Of a DNA stretch of 50,038 nucleotides, positions 43,371 through 50,038 are shown one piece after another. Made by a program: the position numbers and the translations under genes. How positions within the stretch are numbered: position 1 is the first letter of the stretch; each line of letters starts with the position of its first letter. The DNA is taken from positions 1-50,038 of the forward strand of contig JABIFG010000117.1 of NCBI GenBank assembly GCA_018650795.1, read 5' to 3'. The notes below the pieces were generated by a model. It saw only the letters and a program-made list of their open reading frames with translations, was not told where the DNA came from and searched no databases. The stretch is from Fidelibacterota bacterium. Its GTDB lineage: Bacteria > Fidelibacterota > UBA8477 > JABMPR01.

Positions 43371-43398
43371 GGGGCTGTTAATTCAGCCCCTTTTTTTT
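43371..43398 (+). terminator. Rho-independent terminator
   Basis: GGGGCTG (43371-43377), loop, CAGCCCC (43384-43390), then eight T (43391-43398). It closes the surface-protein operon after the gene at 42017. Confidence 0.93.
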
Positions 43399-43470
43399 CG
43401 TTATTTTTAAGTACCATATTTTTTCAACTTAATGCATGTAAATTGTTGAGTGAAAATATTGGAGTCCCAA

Positions 43471-46400
43471 ATGAAAAAAAAATTAATTGCCATCGCGACC
43501 ATTCTGCTTTTAGGGCAGCAAATCGTGGCACAGACGACAAATGATGAGTGGCGAGCAACCTGGGTAATCACCTGGGAACATATCAGTTCAGGCAGCACAA
43601 TCGCACAGAACCAAGCTCGTGTACGACAAATTTTAGACAACCATGTTGATGCCAACATGAATGCTGTTCTATGGCAGGCCCGTCAGGGTGGAACTGCCTA
43701 CTATAATTCATCATTTGAACCATGGGGATATTACGCAGGGGGCTCTGATCCGGGATATGATCCATTAGAGTATGCCATTGAGCAAGCTCACTCACGTGGC
43801 CTTGAGCTGCATGCCTGGTTTAATACGTTTCAAGCTGCTTCGACTGCTCCTGGAACCCCGGCTGGGGACCATCCAGAATGGGTCTGCCGAGATCAGAGCA
43901 ATATAGCGATGCCCTCGTCACGTGCTCTTTCACCAGGGTTGCCCGAAGTTCGAGATTATCTCGTTGATGTCGCTATGGAAATTGTAAATAATTACGATAT
44001 CGATGGAATCCATCTCGACTATGTGCGTTGGAACGAATATAGCGATTTGGCTCTGCGTCAGCAGGCCCTCGATCCAATAGAAGAGATCAGCCAACTTGAT
44101 CAAGTACCCAATGAGGCGATGTTATTGAATTTGCTAGATCCTCAATCGGGTCGTTATCTTTATGATGTTGACCATCCCTATAGCGGTGGTATCCCAGCGG
44201 GTTATGCCAGCTGGCCAGAATTTTGGAGAACCTCAGTAACTACTTTTGTGGAATCACTCCACGATTCCATTCAAACCCAGAAACCCTGGGTTCGTCTATC
44301 TGTAGCTGCCCTTGGAAAGTACAATTGGAGTGGCTGGAACGGCTACAACATCGTCTATCAGGATGCCGCCAAATGGTTTAATGAGGGTAGTATCGATCAA
44401 CTTACACCCATGCATTATCACTGGTTGACCTCAGTCTCATTCATCGGGATGTTACAGGGCAGCTGTCCCGATTGCTGGAGCGAATATATCCAGCCAGGAA
44501 TTAATGCGGGTCGCCTGTATACTGCTGGTCCTGGATCATATTTGCTGGAGGATGCATGGAGCAATCATGTCGGTATAGTTAATGCCGTGAGAAATGTTAA
44601 CTGGGTAGATGGTTTTCAATTTTTCAGCTATGGCAGTTGGAGAGATTTTGATTACTTCGAGGCTGCAGGAATCGGCATGTTTTCTAAAAAGACCAAAGTC
44701 CGCGATACAGGACTCATTGTAGATGCTACGCCAGCAACACCAGCCATTAGCCTGACTCAGTTAGATGAACTCAATGTTCAGCTTGATATTACAACACCAG
44801 CAGGTTTGGCGGAGGATCAATGGTTTGTGGTCTACCGCGATGCTGTGAATAGTATTGATCAGGACCAATCGACCATCATCGATGTCCATTTTGGGCAGGC
44901 CGGCTACACGATCGTGGATGCCTTTGATGGAACTCAGGATCATAACGCGGAATATTATTATGCAACTACCATGCTTGATCGTTACTGGAATGAATCACTT
45001 AGCTCAGCTAGCGTAGTTTCTGATGTTTTACCATCCTATGCGCCAAGAGTTGAGAGTATTGATCCAATGGAAGCAGATACCGTAAGCGTGGTTTCCATCA
45101 TTGATATCATGTTCACAAAGACGATGAACACCACGAGTGTTGATTCAGCCATTATCTTTTCACCAGCGGTAAGCATAGAAGATTATGTCTGGAGTTCTGA
45201 AGATCATCGACTTAGACTTTATGTTGATGGTAGCTACGAATTTGGCACGACCTATACCATGACCATAGCTGAAACAGCCGTGGATATCAACGATGTCCAG
45301 CTGGATGGTAATGGTGACGGTGTCGCCGGAGATGCTTATTCAGTCAGCTTCACAACCCATGGCGTGGATGTGACTGGACCGGAAATTAGATCGATGTATC
45401 CAGATGCAGCTGCTGGTGCAGATTCATTTGATGTCATGGGTGTTGTCAGCTTCACATTTGATGAATTGCTGGATCCGGTGACGGTGAATGAAACCAGTGT
45501 GACTTTGTGGCTTGGAACTCAGCAGGTTGAGGCCGATCCAGTGCACTCTTCAAATGAATTCAGATCTATCATTGATGTTCGCGCAGAAGAGCCGTTGACT
45601 GCCGGTGAGACCTACTCACTCCATCTTGACACAACTATTACTGATACCGCAGGCAACGAACTTGATGAAGAAGTGATCGTCAGCTTTGTCACTCAGCTAA
45701 GACATTATACTGAATCGATTCTTATCGATGATTTGCGCGGAACGATGGGGTCCTGGGCGGATCCTGGTTATAGTGGTACAACAGCTGGAATTCTCGGATC
45801 TCAAACTGAGTTTAATTATACAAGTGCTGTCTATTTGCCAGCCTCCTACGATTATAATTCAAGGAAAAAATCAGCTTATCTGAAATATGCCTGGGATCCT
45901 GAATATGATGGGGGAGACGGTCCCTATATGATCAGAGAATATCTTTCTGGTGGGGCAGCACGGGACATTGTCTTTGATAATTCATATATTTTGCAATGCT
46001 TTGTTTATGGAGATGCCAGCGGAAACCGGCTGCGTTTTGCGTTAGATGAAAAAATTGGTGTTTCCTGGCCCAATCATGAAGTATCCATCTATCATGTGGT
46101 TGATTGGGAAGGTTGGAGGCTACTGGAATGGGATCTCACCGATCCTGAACAAGTAGGCATCTGGATTGGTAACGAATTACTTGATGGAAGTGGTTATCGT
46201 ATTGATAGTTTTCAATTGTCTTACGACGAAGAATCAGGTGATGGCAGTGGACAAATTCATTTTGATGAACTTCGCGCTGTCAAAAAGATGCCTGGCGTTT
46301 TCATTGATCGTTCCATCGAGACACAGCTACCCTCTGAAGTGAGCCTTTATCAGAATTATCCCAATCCCTTTAACCCGGAGACGGTAATTAGTTTTGACCT

Positions 46401-46596
46401 GCCTGCCAATATGCAGACTCAAATTTCCATCTTTGATATTCGGGGCAGGGAGTTGGAAGTACTGGTTAATGACAACCTTCTTGCTGGTAAGCATACCATG
46501 CGTTTTAATGGAAGCGATTATGCGGCTGGAGTTTATATGGTTGTACTGAAGACTGAATTAGGTACACAAGCCAAGCGGATGCTGCTACTGAAGTAG
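43471..46596 (+). CDS. GHL10/DUF187-family glycosidase-like protein with Big_5 domains and T9SS sorting domain
   Basis: 1041 residues. Signal peptide MKKKLIAIATILLLGQQIVAQ. Residues about 25-350 match the GHL10/DUF187 family, a TIM-barrel relative of glycosidases: EWRATWVITWEHI, NAVLWQARQGGTAYYNSSFEPW, GLELHAWFNTF, and GIHLDYVRW near 178 with the likely catalytic-side acid. Two Big_5 Ig-like domains follow (about 525-750, PRVESIDPMEADTVSVVSIIDIMFTK and GPEIRSMYPDAAAG), then a jelly-roll-like region (about 755-945) that could bind sugar. The end is LYQNYPNPFNPETVISFDL...GVYMVVLKTELGTQAKRMLLLK, a type A sorting domain. ATG 43471 has GGAG 7 nt upstream. It has its own start and a terminator at 46623. 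The family acts on poorly known glycans. Confidence 0.88.
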   Translation: MKKKLIAIATILLLGQQIVAQTTNDEWRATWVITWEHISSGSTIAQNQARVRQILDNHVDANMNAVLWQARQGGTAYYNSSFEPWGYYAGGSDPGYDPLEYAIEQAHSRGLELHAWFNTFQAASTAPGTPAGDHPEWVCRDQSNIAMPSSRALSPGLPEVRDYLVDVAMEIVNNYDIDGIHLDYVRWNEYSDLALRQQALDPIEEISQLDQVPNEAMLLNLLDPQSGRYLYDVDHPYSGGIPAGYASWPEFWRTSVTTFVESLHDSIQTQKPWVRLSVAALGKYNWSGWNGYNIVYQDAAKWFNEGSIDQLTPMHYHWLTSVSFIGMLQGSCPDCWSEYIQPGINAGRLYTAGPGSYLLEDAWSNHVGIVNAVRNVNWVDGFQFFSYGSWRDFDYFEAAGIGMFSKKTKVRDTGLIVDATPATPAISLTQLDELNVQLDITTPAGLAEDQWFVVYRDAVNSIDQDQSTIIDVHFGQAGYTIVDAFDGTQDHNAEYYYATTMLDRYWNESLSSASVVSDVLPSYAPRVESIDPMEADTVSVVSIIDIMFTKTMNTTSVDSAIIFSPAVSIEDYVWSSEDHRLRLYVDGSYEFGTTYTMTIAETAVDINDVQLDGNGDGVAGDAYSVSFTTHGVDVTGPEIRSMYPDAAAGADSFDVMGVVSFTFDELLDPVTVNETSVTLWLGTQQVEADPVHSSNEFRSIIDVRAEEPLTAGETYSLHLDTTITDTAGNELDEEVIVSFVTQLRHYTESILIDDLRGTMGSWADPGYSGTTAGILGSQTEFNYTSAVYLPASYDYNSRKKSAYLKYAWDPEYDGGDGPYMIREYLSGGAARDIVFDNSYILQCFVYGDASGNRLRFALDEKIGVSWPNHEVSIYHVVDWEGWRLLEWDLTDPEQVGIWIGNELLDGSGYRIDSFQLSYDEESGDGSGQIHFDELRAVKKMPGVFIDRSIETQLPSEVSLYQNYPNPFNPETVISFDLPANMQTQISIFDIRGRELEVLVNDNLLAGKHTMRFNGSDYAAGVYMVVLKTELGTQAKRMLLLK

Positions 46597-46622
46597 GACC
46601 GTATGGATAATTTGTATCTCTT

Positions 46623-46657
46623 AAAAGCACCCGAATTAATTCGGGTGCTTTTTTTAT
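46623..46657. terminator. bidirectional terminator containing palindrome copy 2
   Basis: AAAAGCACCCGAATT and its exact reverse complement AATTCGGGTGCTTTT form a 30-bp perfect palindrome (46623-46652), followed by more T. It lies between two convergent genes. Its core is the same 20-mer seen at 13276-13295. Confidence 0.9.
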
Positions 46658-48109
46658 CTAGAGAAAAAGAAAATACACAGCTATAAAAATCAGCCCACCA
46701 GATAGAGAACCAGCCACATTAACCCAATCGTTATCCAGCCATAAGATGCCTGATACATGTTTGGTCTCTTCATGACAATGGTTGACTCTCTCAGTATTCT
46801 TCCCACAAACCTCACATTCAAATTTGGCCTGGATGCTGGCACCAAGAATGCTATCGATGACGCTACCCAGAAATCCTGCAATAATTATTAATAAGACGAG
46901 CATCAAATTCCATTCAATAAATCCCATGAGTACAGCTATTGAGACAATGATGGCAGCTCCTAATATTCCACCTGAGGTTCCCAGTAACGAAATCCCACCT
47001 GAATAACCTTTGGGAACTCTTTTCCAGGAGAGAATATTCAGGGGCAGAGTTTTGCTAAAACTACCGATCTCTGTTTCCCATGTGTCAGCTGTAGCACTTG
47101 CCAGAGAGGCCAGAAACGCCCAATAAAGCCAGTCTATCGAGTAGTTGCTAAGATACCATGCAATACTAAAAATGAGCGGGATACCGCCATTTGCGTAGAC
47201 TTGAACAATATCACGCTGGGAACCTTTAGAGGAGATGATATCCTTTTTGGATTGTCTATCCGCAATTTTAGATAAAATACTGGAAAGCACAAAAAATGCG
47301 ATGAGAGGTAACATGGTATGCCAGCTTCCCATTCCAAACATGAATACACCAAGTAGGAAGGCACCAAAACCACCACTCACAGAAAGTGATTTCAGTTTGA
47401 AGGCACCAAAACCCAAAATGATGGAGAAAACAACCCAGCCACCCATAGCTGCAAGCGTTTCTGCCTGCATCGAGGATAAATAAAGATCCATTCCCAGCGC
47501 CGCAGTTAAAGTCAGGGTAAGGTTATCACTGCCGCGCTTGGAGACAGCCTCACCAACAGTGGCTAAAAAAGCAGTAAATATGGCCATGGTCACCAGGTGG
47601 ATAAAGGGTAGAGGGTGATTGTTCATCAAACCTGAATATACGGGAAAAGCAAACAGAACCACAATAAAGGTCATCACAAAAAAGGCAATGCTACCGGGCC
47701 AACTCTTTTTATCATGCCATAGAATAAATTTATGTTTCGAATTAATCCGTTCGCCAACCACTGTCGCTGCTGTGTCTGAGAAGGCTAGAATCAGCATTGA
47801 CACTACAAACAGAACAATATTCCTTTCCCAGAACATGATAACCAGCAGGGTAAATGCGATTGGAAAGTAAACCGTCCCAAAAGACACTCTTTCTGTGGTA
47901 TGCATGCCTTTCAAACTATCCTGCTTTAGTGCTGTATAATTTAGAATCGTAAATATAACCCCCAGGACAATGACTGGTGTACTGGCGTGGAGAAAGAAGG
48001 GGGCCAGAGAGACGAGAATGCCGACCATAACATGGACAAATTTTCTGGAAAGCTCTGGAGAGAGCTTGAAAACTTTTCTCGCAATTTCAGCCAGACCTAT
48101 AAAAACCAT
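46658..48109 (-). CDS. membrane protein: phytol/dolichol-kinase-like domain fused to DUF92 (VTE5-VTE6-like)
   Basis: 483 residues from ATG 48109, many membrane helices. The N-terminal half (about 1-215) has SRKFVHVMVGI, FSDTAATVVGERIN and KSWPGSIAFFV, the pattern of CTP-dependent phytol/dolichol kinases (VTE5/SEC59-like). The C-terminal half (about 225-483) is DUF92/TMEM19, with FGAFLLGVFMFGMGSWHTMLPLIAFFVLSS, SATADTWETEIG, GGISLLGT, a Cys/His cluster CEVCGKNTERVNHCH and DNDWVN; plant VTE6 of this family phosphorylates phytyl-phosphate. So one chain may carry out two consecutive isoprenoid-alcohol phosphorylations. The true start is probably upstream at CTG 48172 (or ATT 48175): AGGAG is placed correctly there and the first helix is completed by 21 extra residues. 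Confidence 0.82.
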   Translation of the reverse strand: MVFIGLAEIARKVFKLSPELSRKFVHVMVGILVSLAPFFLHASTPVIVLGVIFTILNYTALKQDSLKGMHTTERVSFGTVYFPIAFTLLVIMFWERNIVLFVVSMLILAFSDTAATVVGERINSKHKFILWHDKKSWPGSIAFFVMTFIVVLFAFPVYSGLMNNHPLPFIHLVTMAIFTAFLATVGEAVSKRGSDNLTLTLTAALGMDLYLSSMQAETLAAMGGWVVFSIILGFGAFKLKSLSVSGGFGAFLLGVFMFGMGSWHTMLPLIAFFVLSSILSKIADRQSKKDIISSKGSQRDIVQVYANGGIPLIFSIAWYLSNYSIDWLYWAFLASLASATADTWETEIGSFSKTLPLNILSWKRVPKGYSGGISLLGTSGGILGAAIIVSIAVLMGFIEWNLMLVLLIIIAGFLGSVIDSILGASIQAKFECEVCGKNTERVNHCHEETKHVSGILWLDNDWVNVAGSLSGGLIFIAVYFLFL

Positions 48110-48197
48110 GATGATACTGAAGAATACCAGGAAGGCTATCCATTCGTTCGAAAATTCGTAAAATGTTGGCAGAATACACTCCTCTCTGAAATAGACA

Positions 48198-48226
48198 TAA
48201 ATAGATATTTGGCAAATATCTATTTA
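48198..48226. promoter_or_regulatory. 14-bp-arm perfect inverted repeat upstream of the VTE5-VTE6-like gene
   Basis: TAAATAGATATTTG (48198-48211), one central G, CAAATATCTATTTA (48213-48226). It is about 25 nt upstream (minus strand) of the proposed start codon and close to its AGGAG site. No T tract suits a terminator. An operator or translation-control hairpin is possible. Confidence 0.5.
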
Positions 48227-48688
48227 ACAGGCGCTGGATGTGAATAAATAATTCCAGAAAATACGCATATAAGATAAGATTTGGCAAAACAATATCACAC
48301 GAATACCTGACACGTAGTTATGTCAGCAACTCACCCATAATCCTGTTGTATGTTTATTCAGAATGCCGATCTTCGCCCTGCCAGCATGGCCCACCAAAAG
48401 CGCTAATTAATTGTAAGGAAGGTTCAAGTTTAAAGGAGAGTTAGACTGTCATGAAATGTAAATAGAGCATTGTTTGATATAAATGAAATAATAGGTATGA
48501 GTGCTAATATATTGTTAATGCTGTATATAGAAAGTTTGTTTAAAATTATATTATTAACTATAGCTGCGGATATTTATAACGGAAACTAGGTAAGTAAATA
48601 ATCTCAACTAACCAACCATAAAAATGTATCTATGGAAAAGGGTTCAAACTATATTCGTAGGAATATATATAATACAAAGGAGAAATGT
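48227..48688. other. AT-rich intergenic region without a gene
   Basis: Divergent space between the membrane protein and the FG-GAP protein. I see no ORF that I trust. It holds a small hairpin CTGACA/TGTCAG (near 48308-48327) and, close to the FG-GAP gene, TATAAT around 48669-48674, which could be its -10; no good -35 is visible. AAAGGAG at 48677-48683 is the ribosome site of that gene. Confidence 0.4.
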
Positions 48689-50038
48689 ATGAAGTCTAAG
48701 CTACTTTTAATTTCCGTTGTCGTCTGTCTGATGGCCTTTAGCGTCTCAGCCCAGGAAGTATGGGGTGATGGATGGTCAACAGATTTTGAGGTTACTGTGC
48801 ATGAAGGATCACCCTATGGTCCAGATGGTGTCCTTGTTACAGATGAAATTTCATCTGGATGGGATATTGATGCCGATGGAAATCTCGAATTCCTGGTTTT
48901 AACAGATAACTCTAATCCAAACGGTGGTGGTATAGAATATCCCACAGGTTTTTCACTATGGTTGTATGAAGCCAATGCTTCTGGTGGATATGATCTTGCA
49001 TGGTCATTTTGGGATACCACAATGTACACTGGTGGAGCCAGCTTCCCAGCACACACTGTTGGTGATTTAGATGGTGATGGCAATGCTGAGATATTAGTCG
49101 GTGTTCCATACGGAACCGGCAACCCGCCAACTGGATCCGCAACCCGCTTCATGGTCTTCGAAGGTCCAGACCTTCCAAGTACACCTACTGCCACGTATAA
49201 TTTTGGCGTATCGGTGGGTTCAAACACAAGACCATCTGCCATCGCTGTTGGTGATTATGATGGTGATAACGAACAAGAAGTTGCCATGGCTTTTAGAGCC
49301 TTTAGCGATGCTGCAGCTAATGATGCCATGATGATTTTTTCATTAAATGGTGGCTTTTTGGGTGGTTTTACCCAATGGACGGAAGAAGTACTTGATACAC
49401 TCAGTGACGTCAGCAGTATCTATGAGGTTGCAACCTCTGATCTGGATGGTGACGGCATGGAAGAAGCATTTTTCTCTTCTTATAGTCAGGATAAGGCCTT
49501 TATTTTTGAAGGTACAGGAACCGCAGATGAATATAATCTGAATGTCGTTGATGGCAGTCCAAACTGGCTGGGTGGTTTACACGCAGTTTCTGCTTGGGAT
49601 GCTGATGGTGACGGATCAACCGAAGTGTTTATTGGTAATGGACAAGAGAAATTCGTGATTATCGATGGTGTTACCGATGCCATGGACTGGGACAATAGCT
49701 ATGTTCATGCAATTGATGGCCCCGGAACTGGTTTTCGTGGCATGGCAGTTGGTGATTTTGACGCTGATGGTTTAGTAGATGTATTTAGTGGTGACAATTA
49801 CCTCTCTAGTGTAACACACTGGGAATGGGATGGTGTGAATGCACTGACCGACTCGGCCTCCTGGGTAAAATCAGATGTATATGCACAGGATACTTCGGTC
49901 TCCAACGCAGGCCGTACATACTACGTGTCATTTGGCGGCGCTGCTGGACAAGGTGGCACAAGCGCTGATCTGAATGGTGATGGCTTTTCTGATCTTTGTA
50001 TTGGTTACGAAGACGGTGATTCAACTGCTACTTCTTAT
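48689..50038 (+). CDS. secreted FG-GAP/VCBS-repeat protein (cut by window end)
   Basis: 450 codons are present and the frame is open at the window edge. Signal peptide MKSKLLLISVVVCLMAFSVSAQ. The mature part has repeated calcium-type loops, each with a DxDGDG core: VGDLDGDGNAEILVG, VGDYDGDNEQEVAMA, TSDLDGDGMEEAFFS, AWDADGDGSTEVFIG, VGDFDADGLVDVFSG and SADLNGDGFSDLCIG. This is the FG-GAP/VCBS beta-propeller of integrin-like and many secreted bacterial proteins. By style it probably ends in a sorting domain outside the window. ATG 48689 follows AAAGGAG by 5 nt; an ATG at 48685 is out of frame. Confidence 0.88.
   Translation, partial: MKSKLLLISVVVCLMAFSVSAQEVWGDGWSTDFEVTVHEGSPYGPDGVLVTDEISSGWDIDADGNLEFLVLTDNSNPNGGGIEYPTGFSLWLYEANASGGYDLAWSFWDTTMYTGGASFPAHTVGDLDGDGNAEILVGVPYGTGNPPTGSATRFMVFEGPDLPSTPTATYNFGVSVGSNTRPSAIAVGDYDGDNEQEVAMAFRAFSDAAANDAMMIFSLNGGFLGGFTQWTEEVLDTLSDVSSIYEVATSDLDGDGMEEAFFSSYSQDKAFIFEGTGTADEYNLNVVDGSPNWLGGLHAVSAWDADGDGSTEVFIGNGQEKFVIIDGVTDAMDWDNSYVHAIDGPGTGFRGMAVGDFDADGLVDVFSGDNYLSSVTHWEWDGVNALTDSASWVKSDVYAQDTSVSNAGRTYYVSFGGAAGQGGTSADLNGDGFSDLCIGYEDGDSTATSY

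Noticed and set aside
48087-48287. ORF of 66 codons over the start of the membrane kinase gene
   Set aside because: Out of frame with the real gene and crosses the palindrome; composition is not protein-like.
48435-48470. Four-codon ORF after AAAGGAG near 48437-48465 as a leader peptide
   Set aside because: Spacing is poor, the peptide is only MKCK, and no attenuator hairpin follows.

Overview
The window looks like a chromosomal segment of a free-living Gram-negative bacterium of the FCB group (Fibrobacteres-Chlorobi-Bacteroidetes and relatives). The signs are TonB-dependent receptors with an N-terminal carboxypeptidase-regulatory-like domain, a DUF4249-type lipoprotein, a Bacteroidetes-type GlmU-like protein, PorV/PorQ-like barrels and several secreted proteins ending in a type IX secretion (T9SS) sorting domain with the YPNPFNP motif. 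Unlike typical Bacteroidetes, many genes have strong AGGAG-type Shine-Dalgarno sites, and three promoters or operators are of ordinary sigma70/HrcA type. This fits a lineage such as Marinimicrobia (Neomarinimicrobiota), Calditrichota or KSB1; Marinimicrobia is my best guess, from gene style only.

Layout. 1-540: tRNA-Leu(UAA) and tRNA-Cys(GCA), both on the minus strand, with heptamer-repeat DNA between them. 718-4010: a TonB receptor plus DUF4249 lipoprotein pair. 4258-10940, minus strand: groEL (no groES; CIRCE operator and a very good promoter), dut, a GH3-beta-lactamase fusion lipoprotein, and a GlmU-like protein. 11229-17204: ROK regulator, UVR-motif protein, DDAH-like hydrolase, rpsT, Crp/Fnr regulator, MeaB GTPase and a lone pseudopilin. 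17409-26777, plus strand: a housekeeping run of tatC, polyprenyl diphosphate synthase, two ECF-type ATPases, a CDP-alcohol phosphatidyltransferase, ftsY, rimO and polA, with a small GxxExxY gene between inverted repeats wedged between ftsY and rimO.

27040-46596 is the most distinctive part: a long plus-strand surface-protein locus containing two related modules. Module A is PorV-like barrel, TonB receptor, secreted FN3 protein. Module B is TonB receptor, secreted FN3 protein, lipoprotein, PorV-like barrel, IPT/TIG beta-propeller lipoprotein, and a sorting-domain protein. A GHL10/DUF187 glycosidase-like protein follows. The two receptors, the two FN3 proteins and the two barrels are pairwise paralogous. 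No SusD is present. I infer an uptake or surface-display system that joins TonB transport to T9SS-type secretion. 46658-48172, minus strand, is a membrane protein joining a VTE5-like and a VTE6-like (DUF92) kinase domain. From 48689 an FG-GAP-repeat secreted protein runs off the window.

Non-coding DNA also has structure: degenerate 7-nt repeat arrays at four sites, an identical 20-bp palindrome at two sites 33 kb apart, and several strong hairpins.
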